DNA of 64,000 nt from Cheilinus undulatus (GCF_018320785.1 NC_054881.1:43500424-43564423); one strand, 5' to 3'. Positions 14,211 through 27,450 are shown, counted from the first letter of the stretch. The notes: generated by a model from the letters alone, not told the origin. Translations and numbers: made by a program.

Positions 14211-17200
14211 CCTGAAAACAGCCCTGAAGAACCACCAAAAACAGTCCTGAAGAACCACCAAAACAGTCCTGAAGAACCACCAAAAACAGCCCTGAAGAAC
14301 CACCAAAACAGCCCTGAAGAACCACCAAAAACAGCCCTGAAGAACCACCAAAAACAGCCCTGAAGAACCACCCAAAACAGCCCTGAAGAACCACCAAAAA
14401 CAGTCCTGAAGAACCACCAAAAACAGCCCTGAAGAACCACCAAAAACAGCCCTGAAGAACCACCGAAAACAGTCCTGAAGAACCACCAAAAACAGCCCTG
14501 AAGAACCACCCAAAACAGTCCTGAAGAACCACCAAAAACAGCCCTGAAGAACCACCAAAAACAGCCCTGAAGAACCACCAAAAACAGTCCTGAAGAACCA
14601 CCGAAAACAGTCCTGAAGAACCACCGAAAACAGTCCTGAAGAACCACCAAAAACAGCCCTGAAGAACCACCGAAAACAGTCCTGAAGAACCACCAAAAAC
14701 AGTCCTGAAGAACCACCAAAAACAGCCCTGAAGAACCACCAAAACAGTCCTAAAGAACCACCAAAAACAGCCCTGAAGAACCACCAAAAACAGTCCTGAA
14801 GAACCACCAAAACAGTCCTGAAGAACCACCAAAAACAGCCCTGAAGAACCACCCAAAACAGTCCTGAAGAACCACCAAAAACAGCCCTGAAGAACCACCA
14901 AAAACAGTCCTGAAGAACCACCAAAAACAGCCCTGAAGAACCACCAAAAACAGTCCTGAAGAACCACCAAAAACAGCCCTGAAGAACCACCAAAAACAGC
15001 CCTGAAGAACCACCAAAAACAGCCCTGAAGAACCACCAAAACAGTCCTGAAGAACCACCAAAACCAGCCCTGAAGAACCACCAAAACAGTCCTGAAGAAC
15101 CACCAAAACAGTCCTGAAGAACCACCAAAAACAGCCCTGAAGAACCACCAAAAACAGTCCTGAAGAACCACCAAAACAGTCCTGAAGAACCACCAAAAAC
15201 AGCCCTGAAGAACCACCAAAAACAGCCCTGAAGAACCACCCAAAACAGTCCTGAAGAACCACCAGAAACAGCCCTGAAGAACCACCAAAAACAGCCCTGA
15301 AGAACCACCAAAACAGTCCTGAAGAACCACCAGAAACAGCCCTGAAGAACCACCAAAAACAGCCCTGAAGAACCACCAAAACAGTCCTGAAGAACCACCA
15401 AAAACAGCCCTGAAGAACCACCAAAAACAGTCCTGAAGAACCACCAAAACAGTCCTGAAGAACCACCAAAAACAGCCCTGAAGAACCACCCAAAACAGTC
15501 CTGAAGAACCACCAAAAACAGCCCTGAAGAACCACCAAAACAGCCCTGAAGAACCACCAAAACAGCCCTGAAGAACCACCAAAAACAGTCCTGAAGAACC
15601 ACCAAAACAGTCCTAAAGAACCACCAAAAACAGTCCTGAAGAACCACCAAAAACAGCCCTGAAGAACCACCAAAACAGTCCTGAAGAACCACCAAAACAG
15701 TCCTGAAGAACCACCAAAAACAGTCCTGAAGAACCACCAAAAACAGCCCTGAAGAACCACCAAAACAGTCCTGAAGAACCACCAAAACAGCCCTGAAGAA
15801 CCACCAAAAACAGTCCTGAAGAACCACCAAAAACAGTCCTGAAGAACCACCAAAACAGCCCTGAAGAACCACCGAAAACAGTCCTGAAGAACCACCGAAA
15901 ACAGTCCTGAAGAACCACTGAAAAAAGCCCTGAAGAACCACCAAAAACAGCCCTGAAGAACCACTGAAAACAGCCCTGAAGAACCACCAAAACAGCCCTG
16001 AAGAACCACTGAAAACAGCCCTGAAGAACCACCAAAAACAGCCCTGAAGAACCACCAAAAACAGCCCTGAAGAACCACCAAAAACAGCCCTGAAGAACCA
16101 TCAAAAACAGTCCTGAAGAACCACCAAAACAGCCCTGAAGAACCACCAAAAACAGTCCTGAAGAACCACCAAAAACAGCCCTGAAGAACCACTGAAAACA
16201 GTCCTGAAGAACCACCAAAAACAGCCCTGAAGAACCACTGAAAACAGCCCTGAAGAACCACCAAAACAGCCCTGAAGAACCACCAAAAACAGCCCTGAAG
16301 AACCACTGAAAACAGTCCTGAAGAACCACTGAAAACAGCCCTGAAGAACCACCAAAAACAGCCCTGAAGAACCACCAAAACAGTCCTGAAGAACCACCAA
16401 AACAGCCCTGAAGAACCACCAAAAACAGTCCTGAAGAACCACCAAAAACAGCCCTGAAGAACCACCAAAAACAGCCCTGAAGAACCACCAAAACAGTCCT
16501 GAAGAACCACCGAAAACAGTCCTGAAGAACCACCAAAAACAGCCCTGAAGAACCACCAAAACAGTCCTGAAGAACCACCAAAACAGTCCTGAAGAACCAC
16601 CAAAAACAGTCCTGAAGAACCACCAAAAACAGTCCTGAAGAACACTGAAAACAGCCCTGAAGAACCACCAAAAACAGCCCTGAAGAACCACCAAAAACAG
16701 CCCTGAAGAACCACCAAAAACAGCCCTGAAGAACCACCAAAAACAGTCCTGAAGAACCACCAAAACAGTCCTGAAGAACCACCAAAACAGCCCTGAAGAA
16801 CCACCAAAAACAGTCCTGAAGAACCACCAAAAACAGCCCTGAAGAACCACTGAAAACAGTCCTGAAGAACCACCAAAAACAGCCCTGAAGAACCACTGAA
16901 AACAGCCCTGAAGAACCACCAAAACAGCCCTGAAGAACCACCAAAAACAGCCCTGAAGAACCACTGAAAACAGTCCTGAAGAACCACCGAAAACAGCCCT
17001 GAAGAACCACCAAAAACAGCCCTGAAGAACCACCAAAACAGTCCTGAAGAACCACCAAAACAGCCCTGAAGAACCACCAAAAACAGTCCTGAAGAACCAC
17101 CAAAAACAGCCCTGAAGAACCACCAAAAACAGCCCTGAAGAACCACCAAAACAGTCCTGAAGAACCACCGAAAACAGTCCTGAAGAACCACCAAAAACAG

Positions 17201-17791
17201 CCCTGAAGAACCACCAAAACAGTCCTGAAGAACCACCAAAAACAGCCCTGAAGAACCACCAAAAACAGTCCTGAAGAACCACCGAAATTAGTCCTGAAGA
17301 ACCACCAAAAACAGCCCTTAAGAACCACCAAAAACAGCCCTGAAGAACCACTGAAAACAGTCCTGAAGAACCACTGAAAACAGCCCTGAAGAACCACCGA
17401 AAACAGTCCTGAAGAACCACCAAAAACAGCCCTGAAGAACCACCAAAAACAGTCCTGAAGAACCACCAAAAACAGTCCTGAAGAACACTGAAAACAGTCC
17501 TGAAGAACCACCAAAAACAGTCCTGAAGAACCACCGAAAACAGTCCTGAAGAACCACCAAAAACAGTCCTGAAGAACCACCAAAAACAGTCCTGAAGAAC
17601 ACTGAAAACAGTCCTGAAGAACACTGAAAACAGCCCTGAAGAACCACCAAAAACAGTCCTGAAGAACCACCAAAAACAGTCCTGAAGAACCACCAAAAAC
17701 AGTCCTGAAGACCACCAAAAACAGTCCTGAAGAACCACCAAAAACAGTCCTGAAGAACCACCAAAAACAGCCCTGAAGAACCACCAAAAAC
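14211..17791. repeat. 3.6-kb minisatellite of 22/23-bp units
   Basis: Roughly 155-160 head-to-tail copies of CCTGAAGAACCACC followed by AAAACAG(T/C) or AAAAACAG(T/C). Units alternate irregularly between 22 and 23 bp depending on the A-run, with variants CCGAAAACAG, CTGAAAACAG and CCCAAAACAG and a few shortened units (for example near 16640, 17485 and 17605). The minus strand of the unit has no stop codon in any frame, which produces open frames of up to 829 codons made only of VVLQDCFWWFFRTVFGGSS-type repeats. These are not genes. Confidence 0.98.
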
Positions 17792-17815
17792 CACAACATT
17801 CACTTTAAGCAGCAG

Positions 17816-17880
17816 GTTTGTTTGTTTGTTTGTTTGTTTGGTTGGTTGGTTGGTTGGTTGGTTGGTTGTCTGTTTGTTTT
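17816..17880. repeat. (GTTT)n(GGTT)n microsatellite
   Basis: About six TTTG units followed by about seven GGTT units, then a short return to GTTT, directly after the 3.6-kb minisatellite. Confidence 0.95.
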
Positions 17881-17925
17881 GAAAGTATTGGTGTAGGGTC
17901 TTTTCTAGGAGGGGGCCAGAGTCTG

Positions 17926-18322
17926 GGGACTAAATCTGGACCCTGGTTCCTGAAGGGGACCCAAGAGTTCTTCTAAAGGTTCCTGAGAACAGTTCCTGCA
18001 GTTCTAAAACCTCTGTTGTGTCTTTATTCTGTCTGACTCGTGTCACTAAAACAGTTTCTGCTCTCTGCCCTAGGGACTAAATCTAGACCTTGGTTCCTGA
18101 TGGGAACACAGAGTTCTTCTAAAGGTTCCTGAGGACAGTTCCTGCAGTCTTAAAGCCTCTTTTGTGTCTTTTTTCTGTCACTAAAACAGTTTCTGCTCTC
18201 TGCCCTGGGGACTAAATCTAGACCCTGGTTCCTGATGGGAACACAGAGTTCTTCTAAAGGTTCCTGAGGACAGTTCCTGCAGTCTTAAAGCCTCTTTTGT
18301 GTCTTTTTTCTGTCACTAAAAC
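17926..18322. repeat. Tandem repeat of about 135-145 bp, three copies
   Basis: Three head-to-tail copies, each starting GGGGACTAAATCT(A/G)GACC or a close variant, with GAGTTCTTCTAAAGGTTCCT in the middle and CACTAAAACAG near the end. The first is longer through an extra GTCTGACTCGT. The third copy runs into the proposed ctxn3 first exon, so the array lies in its promoter-proximal region. Confidence 0.9.
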
Positions 18323-18576
18323 AGCTGCTGTGTCTCAGAGTGTGTTTGTGTGTAAACGAGGCAGAGCTGCGTGCAGTGGGCAGATCCAGCTCAGTTCCTC
18401 CTCTTCCTCCCGGCGGAGCAGGAAGCAGCGGAGCGGCTCAGAGGCTGCAGAGCCTCAGCCGAGGATGGCAGCCTCCTCCTCTCTCTCCTCGTCTGCCTCC
18501 TCTGTAGCTCGGCTTCATGTCGCATCCTGAGCGGACTGTGAGGACATGGATCCGTCCCCCCCGCCCACTCTCAGAG
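18323..18576 (+). other. ctxn3: Probable non-coding first exon of ctxn3
   Basis: A GC-rich segment with a good splice donor (CTCAGAG/GTATGC, intron from 18577), upstream of the single coding exon of ctxn3 on the same strand. Known of the family: cortexin genes keep the coding sequence in the last exon behind 5' UTR exons. It contains two upstream ATGs: GAGGATGGC at about 18464, whose frame ends at 18530, and GACATGG at 18546, whose frame runs into the next exon. Exon status is inferred from position, composition and the donor only; another unseen first exon could be used instead. Confidence 0.4.
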
Positions 18577-19709
18577 GTATGCTCCGTCTCTGTCCCTGCA
18601 GCTGCAGGATGCGTGCAGCCTGTGTGTGCTGATGCATGCGTGTGTGCAGGTACGCATGTGTTGCTTCTCTGCAGATGTGCCGCTGCTCCCTGATGATGAT
18701 GATGATGATGATGTTGGTGGAGATGATGAAGCCGCTGCACTTGTTGAGTGATTTGGGTGTGTGACTTCAACAATAGAGCAGCGTCTCTCTGCACACCTGC
18801 TGTTCTTTTCAGCCTCCATCACGTCTGAATGAGCAGATATTTCAGACAGCAGCCTTTCTGATGCTGGAGATGAAAGCTTGTCATCATGTCTGAATGGACA
18901 GAAGGATCCGGATGTTGGAGATAAAAGGTTGCTGCGTCCTTGCTCTGATTGATTCCTGCAGCCAACTTTGTCTCCTTCATTGTCTCCTGATGTCTCTGAC
19001 GTGATGTTGCGTTTTTATCGTGCAGCAGCGACTGAAGCTTTGTCATCATTTACCTAAAGAAAGGACTGTGCATCATCTGCTACAGCCAGAATGTTCTACA
19101 TGATCTTATATGCTGTTAGGTGTCATTCTCAGGCTCCCTCCTTAAATGCTCCAAAACAGGTTTGTAAAATAAATGAAAAAGTCTTTAACCATGGAAACAG
19201 TGAGGAGCAGAAATAAAAATAAATAAATGAAAATAAAGAAAGTATTTAACAAGTGCACATGTTTAAAAGTCTGTATTTTAATTGCACCATACTGTATCTT
19301 TAGTCCTTAAGGTGCAGCTGCTGCAGAATAATGCATGCATGCAGAGCCAGTCTGCTCTGGCAGTGGTATAAAGTACTTTCAAGTAAGACTTGGTGATATT
19401 TGATCAATATTTAAGACTCTAGATGAAATGATAATGATCCCTGTGTGAGGAGGAAGGTATGGAAGCCTGTGAAAAATAGGAAAAACTCAGAAACTGAGGC
19501 TTGATGTGGAAAAAAATTGTCTTGAGTCAAAATGATGAGATAGAAAAATGAAACCAGGGCATAAAAATGCAAAAAAGAAAATAAGAAATTTGGAGATAAA
19601 ATGTCCAAATTATAAGATAGTTAGGCATAACTGTCAGTTTTAACCTCTTTATTTTTTGTTTTATAATTTTCCATTCATCTATCTGCTCTGAAATTTTTAC
19701 AAACCCAAA

Positions 19710-20462
19710 TTCCAAAAAAGTTGGGACATTACACAGAATGTAAATGAAAACAGAACAGAGGGATTTAACCCAAAGACCAGATATTTAATGCTCAGACTGA
19801 TTTCATTGGATACAAACACTCTTTCTGATTTGATGCCTGCAACATCTTCTAAAAAAGTTGGGACAGGAGCAGGAAAAGACTGGGAAAGTTGTGGAAAAAC
19901 ACCTGAAACATTCCACAGGTGTGTAGATTGATCAGTAAAAGGTGATCGTACCATGACTGGTGTTAAAGAAGCACTCCTGAAAGGCTTGATCATTCAGCTT
20001 TCATTCAGCTTAGGTCAATGAGACAATGCCTAACCACACTCTGCAGGAGTTACAACAGCATGGCTTCACAGTAACAGTGGCTGGAGCTGAAACTGGCCTG
20101 CATGCAGTCCAGATCTATGCAAATACAACAGTGGAGACCCTGCACTGTTGAAACTTAAGATATAAATCAAAGAAGAGCTGAAAAGAATTCCTCTTTCGGT
20201 ACTTCAACAGTTCCAACCTTCAGTCCCCAGAGTCTAGCAGAGAACAGGTGATAAATCACAGCAGGAAGCATTCCCCTGTCCCAACTTTTTTGGAACATGC
20301 AGCAGGCATCAAATTCAGAATGCATTCATATTGAAAAATAAAAAAAACACACCAGCAGGTTGAGCATTTAGTATCTTGTCTTTGCGCCTTATTCAGTTGA
20401 ATAAACAGGATTTACTCATCTGTTTTATGCTCCTTTTACACAATGTCCCAACTTTTCTGGAA
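19710..20462. mobile_element. DNA transposon relic with AAAGTTGGGACA termini
   Basis: The left end TTCCAAAAAAGTTGGGACAT matches the reverse complement of the right end, TTCCAGAAAAGTTGGGACAT, and similarity continues a few bases inward. The motif is repeated in subterminal positions (about 19850 and, inverted, about 20278). I recognise this as a very common teleost repeat with a decayed coding interior (for example around 20050-20130), but I am not sure of its superfamily. The target duplication was not resolved. Confidence 0.75.
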
Positions 20463-22110
20463 CTTTTCATAATGTCAGCTGACAGACCAGAGCCTCACAC
20501 TGGCTTATCATTATAATTATTATTATTATTGTTGTTATTATATAATTATTGTTAGCTGTTTGGATTGTCACAACACCGAGGATTCTGGGTAATAGTCTCA
20601 AAGCTGTTCCAGACTGGGTGTGTGGCGGCAGCGTCACAGCGATGTCACAGTTTCATTCTCATGTCAGCGTACATGTTAACAAGTGTGAGTCTCTGCTCTC
20701 CTGTAGAGAATCTTGAGAACAGAGGGCTCGCCGTTTTTACCGCATCTTTTAGATAACGAAGGCGTGAGACACAGAGAGTTATGTTTACTGTTTAAGCAGA
20801 AATAAATGTCCACATCAGTGGAGTATGTGACGGGGAAGATGAACACATTAATGTTACTTTGAATTTGTTCTTTTCAAAGTAAAAGCCCAGTTTAGCCTTT
20901 CTGTGGAGGAACTGTTTATATGACATGCTTTTATTCTGAAATTCTCCTTGTTCAGTTCCACAAAGTATAACGTCACCTGTAGGGAGATTTACTGAGGTAA
21001 AACTGAGACAGAGCCAACGTGTGGCTGGTATGAACGCCGTGGCGGTGCAAACCGGAGACACGCTGCAGCTTTCACGCAGCAAACACGCCACCAGTCTGAA
21101 CCAGGCATCAAACGAGGAGCGGTCCGATCCACGCTGAGCATTAAGGGTCCAAGAGGGCGCTAGAGACACCAAAGCTAAAATAAGGGGCACAGGAGCCTAG
21201 GTGCAGGTGTTGGGGCTGAACCTGGGACTCTAAGTGGACCATAGTCACTGAATAAACATCAGGCTGAACTAAAGAAGACTTTAGTTTGAGAATTTAAATC
21301 TTTAGAAAATGCTGCAGAAGGAATAAATCAACAGAAAAGACTTCTGTGCAATCAAACGCCCCCTACTGGACAGGTTTAGGGTAGAACAGTTGAACATGTT
21401 GGGGCTCTGAGGATATAATCCTCTATTTCTTGAGAGAGAAAGATTCGGAAAATGAAGTTTTAGGAACTTTGTTTAGATGAAGTCATGTTTTTAAAGAAGA
21501 CCCGGATGTCTGTGCAGAGACGAAGCACCGTCCCGTCTTTGAGCCCTACGCCCTGAGACCGTCACAGCGGAACATTTTGATATTCCCGTCCTGATCCTCT
21601 GGGTCTGAACATGACCCGTCTGACAGCTCTGGACCCGCCGGGAGTTCTGTTTGTTCCTGTCGGAGAAAAACTTCTCTGACATCTCTCCACCGTGCCGTGC
21701 ATGAATAACTGTGGTCATTATTCCCCTCAGAGGCCCAGAGGATCTGTCTTTATATAGCCGCCCATCCTGAAGGCCGTCCCCGGTTTAAACGCTGCAGAAA
21801 AATCAGTATTTTACAGTGAAACACCAGCTGTGCTTCTTTTCATTCAGACAGGACGTTCCTCCAGGCCTTCAGGTGAGATAAAGACAGCACCTTTTTGGCA
21901 GCGTCCTTCAGAGGAACAGCTCCTGAATTCAAATGCAGAGAGAGAGAGAGGAGGAGAGATGAGACATGAGGACAATTTCTATCCTGGACCCATTTATCCT
22001 CCAGGAGAAAGTACGCTCAGATTTATGAACCAACCTGGGGGTTTAGACCGACAGTAAAGCTTCAGGTTAGAGCTGCAGAGAAACCTGAACTACAATCATT
22101 AACACCAGAA

Positions 22111-22766
22111 TTTAACCTCCTAGTCCTGAGCTTTGGTTCTGAATCAGTCAGTAATTCACTGTCAGAGAAGTACGCTTTAGTCCTTTATCTGACAGACCAC
22201 AAGAGCCTGGACAGAAGTTTTAAATAAATAATGAGATTCCCAAAACATAAAAAATCCCCCTAAAATTCAACAAAAAAAAGTCTCTGTTAGCTTTTCTAAA
22301 AAAGGGTCTAAAGATTTACATTAAATGTTCAAAAAAATCCATGAAAGTTCCTGAAAATTTTCAAGCAAATTCCCCCAAATTTCTAATCAAATTCACAAAA
22401 ATATACCCCAAAATTACATGGAAAATAAGGGAAAAGTCCAAACATATTCCCCCAAAAAATCCAAACAAAGTCCTCACTCAAAATTCCAATAAAATTCCCA
22501 AAGATATACAAATTAATTCTTGAAATTCCCATTAAAAAGTAAATATTTTCAGGCACAACACCCACCGCAAAAAAACCCCAAAAAATCAAACCCAACAAAT
22601 ATTCAAAAATATTCCAAAAAATATACAAGATATTTCCTGAAAAATTCAAAGCAAATTCTCCAGACATTCCAAAACAATTACTTAAAATTTTATGGATATT
22701 CTGAATTTTTCTCACTAAAATTCTACCAGCAGAAGTCCTCATACGTGCACGCAGGGTCTCCTCCTG
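22111..22766. mobile_element. TTAA-type element with decayed AAATTCCC interior (copy 2)
   Basis: The left end TTTAACCTCCTAGTCCTGAG equals the right end of the element at 5218-5983 in inverted sense. The right end (about 22733-22766: GTCCTCATACGTGCACGCAG then GGTCTCCTCC) is the reverse complement of that element's left end. The interior (about 22230-22730) is the same degenerate AAATTCCC repeat on the opposite strand. Confidence 0.7.
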
Positions 22767-23459
22767 CAGAGCTAAGGGTACTAAACAGCAGAGAACCTTC
22801 CTCTGTGTATTTCACTCAGACTCTGGCAGATCCTCGGCTTCTCTCTCAGATTCTTCATTAACCTAAATCATGTTTGACACCTGAGAAACTACATCAGATT
22901 ATCTGAATAACTACTGAGCTAATGGGAGTGTTTTCAGATGATCTGATGCCGCTTCATCTACAAACCTTTCCTTTAACAGCGTCTGTTTGATGTTTTTGCA
23001 GGAAGGAGAAACTGGTTTGTTTTGCACCTTCAGATTTTAATATTTCAGATCGATGACGTGGAGTTAAGACTCATCTCTGCATGCTCTTTACATTTCTGTG
23101 CTTCCATCTGCAGACTTTAAAATAAAATCAAACTGACAGAGAGGGACCAAGCTTTATGTTAAAGAAATATCCCATTTAAAATGTAGAATTGGAGTTATTG
23201 CTCTAATGAATGCAAACATGACAAAGTGAAGTTAAATAGAAAATGTTAGCGTGAGTCTCCAACACGCCTCGTCTCCAACAGCGCTGCACGTTTGCAGCTG
23301 AAGCAGGTACGCCGTAGTCGTTCTTCTTTCAGCCATTCTGGTCGCAGAGAGACAGATTTGGTGTCCTCTGGTTGTTCACTGATGAACCGAGCTTTCTGGT
23401 AAAGATCCGACTGCATCTGTTAAACCCCAGACCAGTCAAACACAGACCACTGTAGGGGC

Positions 23460-23912
23460 TTTACAGGTCACATTCAGGCTTTTCTAACAGAAGTATGTGC
23501 CCCTGGCCCGTCCACAATCCCCCCAAGAATCAGAAAAATCTGTTCAAACAAGCTGCTCTCAGATTTTACCCTCATGATGTCATATGGGGAGTTAGCCCCG
23601 CCCCCAGTTTCAGTTGGCCCTCCCTGCTTGGAGGAAAGTCCCGACCTCCTCTCCTGGTCTTCCTCTCAGCTGAGGATCAGGAAAGCCACATCCATTTCCT
23701 GAGAGGGGTGGAGTCAGGGGCGGAGTCAGACAGCTCAGTAAGATTTAAAGCCGCAAACACAGAAACAGCTGATCAGGGCTGAAACAGAGGAGTTTTAGAC
23801 ACGCAGACATCAATACTGGAGTGTTTTTACAGAAACTAACTTCACAGGCATGTTTTAGGACCTCTGAGACCGATATAAGCTTGTCTGAAAGGGTTAAATA
23901 TGTGACCTTTAA
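23460..23912. mobile_element. Dispersed MITE-like element (copy A)
   Basis: Begins near TTTACAGGTCACATTCAGGC and ends near AAATATGTGACCTTTAA. The terminal AGGTCACAT / ATGTGACCT form an inverted pair beside TTTA/TTAA. The interior shares long stretches with 32118-32476 (CAGATTTTACCCTCATGATG and GGACCTCTGAGACCGATATA) and with a fragment near 12858. No coding capacity. Confidence 0.65.
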
Positions 23913-25979
23913 CCTTATAAATCAGCTTTCTGAGGCTGCTGTTTGATATCAGAGTTTGTTCTTCATGCTCTGGATCTGTCTTTAATCTAGAGACCTGCAG
24001 TGACCTTTAACCTTTCCATGAGAATAACGTTAGCCGTAGGAGCTAACTAGGAAGCTAGGTGTGCACACTTGGTCTGTTTTTTTCATGTTTGTTTTCTGAT
24101 CTATAATCTGAAAAACTTCACACACTCAATCCTTGCACACTGAGTCTGTTGTGTTTTATTTGTATTCACTGGGAAATGTGTAGAACGTGGGAAACTGAGC
24201 CCGTGTCTCTATCACTCCTTCTGGATCCATCCATCCTGGCTCCAGCTGTGACAGTGGGGCCAAGCTGGAGAGATGAGAACAACTTTTAATTCAGTCTGAG
24301 TGAGAACAAACGCCTGCATCCGTTATATTTCCATGGTTGAGTTACAGATAATACACGGCTAACCATGTACTAGAGAAAAGAGACAGAGGGGATAGGCAGG
24401 GGTGAGCGAGCGAGTGAGAAGGGAGCAGCAGGCGCTGTTTTGAATCATCAACCATCTAAATGACAGCGATCCATGCAGAAATTCACATTAAATCAATCAT
24501 AATGACGGGCAAAAGTTTGAGGATCAGTGTGTGAACATGATCAGAACAACATGAGAGCCATTTCCTTTTTAACCTGTGTGCAAAGGACGCGTTCACATTA
24601 GAGCGGCACAGACCTGGACCTGAGCAACATGAGCCTGAAGTCCGGTTCAGGTTGGTCAGTGTGGATGCAGATGTACAGCATCCAGGCGGGGTCTGCCTGA
24701 AGAGGTGGTCTAAGGCAAGATCCAAGTCCACTCTGGAACAACGCCCATGAGACATAAATGCAACTATGCCAGGACACGGGACAGAGAGCTGCACCAGCAA
24801 CAGGACACTGGCTCTGCATCCACACTGCTCTGCAGAATGTGTGCCTTTACTGGTGTAGCTCTACTGGTTTCTATGCTAACTGGTTTACATAATCCAGTGG
24901 TTCTGTTTCTCTGCTTCTGTCACCAGATTCAACAGCGATGTTTACATCATTTCTCATATCTACTGATGCTAAAACGACTGTATGGAGAGCCGTGCATCAC
25001 AGCCACCAACAAAGATAAATGTGTGAAAATGATGTTTTTTCAAACATGAGTGGAGTTTGATGCAATCTCAGAGTAAAGCTAAAAATGTTAAAGTTGTGCT
25101 GCATCCCTGTGAGCTACAGTTATCAGGTAGCCCCAACCCTAACCCTGACCTGCTGCATCAGCAGGCAGGAGCGTTTTGGCCTGAGCTGATCTAAAACTGC
25201 TGATTACCTCGAGCTTGTCCGTTTTCTCCACAGTCTGGATAAAATAACTTCCTAGTCAACATTTAAGTGACGACGTTCCCTGTAGATCTGCTTTCCTTAA
25301 ACTCCTGGTAGAGTTTCCTCTCAGAGGAGGACTCACTGAGGAACGCTGGGATAAAACGTTCGTGTGATCAAAAGAGGAAAAGTCCACACAGAGCCGAGCC
25401 CCGGGGCTACAGTTAGAAAATCAAAGAGCACATTTATTAATGAAAGCACTCAGATACGAGGAGAACAAACACGGCTCTTCATATTTCTTTGTTTAATGAA
25501 CGATTGGCTGTCAGAACCAGCGGGGAGTTGGCTCCTGCAGCTCTCTCTGCTGTTTATGGCTCTGACATCTTCACTGACTCTCTGAGCGTCAGCGGGGAGG
25601 TTAATAGAGAGGAGATCCACATTTAAAGGGCTCTTAATGTTGTTCATGATCAGGGAATGGTCTGATGCCTCCTCCAGAAATACCAGAGCATTTTAAAATC
25701 TGTGCATGACTGCTTGGCAAACCAAATACCACCAGTAGGGCTGTCAGCAGCACTGAAGGGCCCTCTCACCGCGACACACGGCGGGGCGGGGCGCAGCAGC
25801 GGGAGTGGGAATAATGGCTGTAAGCAACCGCAGCGACAGAACGCCAGTCGATCCTCCTCGGACTGTTATTTAACACGTAAAAGAGAACAAAACAGGGCGT
25901 TTGATGTTAGAGATGCTTCTGCTTTCTTACACCAGGTGGCGCAGTTTAAAAAACATAATACACCTTTAAATACACATGT

Positions 25980-27450
25980 AAATATGTAGAGGGGCGGACC
26001 CTGGTCATGTGAGATTTGATGCAAATTAGGAGTTCCATATAAGAGTTACAGTGACTTCCTGTTGAACGGCGAGATAAGGACATGTTTGCTAATAAAGAAA
26101 TGACCCAATTGTGTCACTTCCTGTTGCCAGTGGGGGCGCTACAAACAATGAAATTAATCTTTGAATATGTCGAGGGGCAGACCTTGATCCTACCTGTGAA
26201 ATTTGAAGGCAATCAGATGTTTGGTATGAGAGTTGCACATACTTCCTGTGAACATGGTGAGATATTAAAATGCTCGCCATCACCAGTGAGACATCCTTCA
26301 GTGAAACATGTCATTATTGAGGCCTTTCTTTCAAAATCAGAGCTCAGTAGGTGAAGCACAATAAGAGGAATGAAGATATGACCCATTGGTGTCACTTCCT
26401 GTTGCCAGTAGGGGGCGCTATGATGAGATGTCTGCATGTGGGCGTGTTCAGTGTGTTAATGTTGTCTTGCAAGAAAAAGCAGAAGTTCACAGAATATTAT
26501 TTACTAAAGTTATAATAGGTTGGAGTCATTCGGCACCATCAAAAATGTCTTATTTTGAAATAGAGATGAAGCTGGTGGACTTCCTGTTTGGATTTTGGCA
26601 TGGGTCCAAGAGGCTTTTATGTCGGTCTGATGATGACACATATGCAGACCAAAACTCATGAGTCTAGGCTGAATGGAGTGGGGGGGGGGGGGGCCCTGAA
26701 TATTTAAAGGGAAATTTCAAAAAATCAGAGGAGGAAATGTCCGATTACCAGAAGGGGGCGCTGTGACTAAATAATGATGATGATGTCTGAATGTATTCAG
26801 GATCAATGTGTGATCATTCCTGTAAAGTTTGATGATGACTGACATCAGCATTAAAAAGTTAAACGGCATTATTGGTGTATTTTCATTGCAAAAATGTACA
26901 AAAATGTACAAAAATGTTGTTTATGTTTGTGCTCCAGCCCAATGGTGAAAACCCACAGTTCACACAACTTTAGATCTCCAGGCTGTCTAGCATGAGCAGA
27001 AAAAATCTGGAGTCAATCAGAGGAAATCCCTCGGACTAGTTCGATAAAATCTGAAACTTGTGAATCACCCAAAAACGCCAAAGTTTGACCTTTAGCTGTC
27101 TGTAGTGCACTTCCTGTACATTTTAGAGGATGGCCCTCAGAGACTTTTTTATTCATCTTATCATGATACATATGTGGACCAATTTTCATGCTCTTAGCTC
27201 TTACTCAGTCCCTGTCTCGTATTTTGGGGGCCCATGATTCCACCAAATCACATAAATTTAAACCGCAGGAGAGTTTTCTGTGAGGTTTGGTGAGTTTTTG
27301 AGCCCCAGTCAGCGATTCTTCAGACAGAAATGATGCATACAGATACAATAAGGTCCTGGCTGACCGAGGTCGGCGCTCTGGCCCTAGTGAGGTGATGAAA
27401 GTGATGGTTTTTGAGCTGCAGCGTCCTGGAGAGCACAGCTTAGTCATCTG
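25980..27450. repeat. Decayed dispersed repeat with CACTTCCTGTTGCCAG motif
   Basis: The motif CACTTCCTGTTGCCAGT followed by GGGGGCGCTA occurs at about 26117 and 26394, with a weaker copy (CCAGAAGGGGGCGCTGTGA) at about 26747. Between them are recurring phrases such as GAGGGGC(G/A)GACC and CATGTGAG/CCTGTGAAATTTGA. This is a family known to me as very common in teleost genomes, but I cannot assign a class. A G13-14 run lies at about 26680-26693. Confidence 0.5.

Noticed and set aside
14147..17803. Minus-strand frames of up to 829 codons (VVLQDCFWWFFRTV-type repeats).
   Set aside because: The 22/23-bp minisatellite unit has no stop on its minus strand in any frame, and three frames are open at once over the same bases.
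20792..21190. 132-codon minus-strand frame.
   Set aside because: No recognisable domain, no splice context; length within chance expectation for a 64-kb window.
25133..25146. Telomere-like CCCTAACCCT.
   Set aside because: Only two units inside unique sequence; too short to be an interstitial telomeric block.
26082..26661. Two frames of about 90 codons.
   Set aside because: They lie in the decayed CACTTCCTGTTGCCAG dispersed repeat and match no protein I know.
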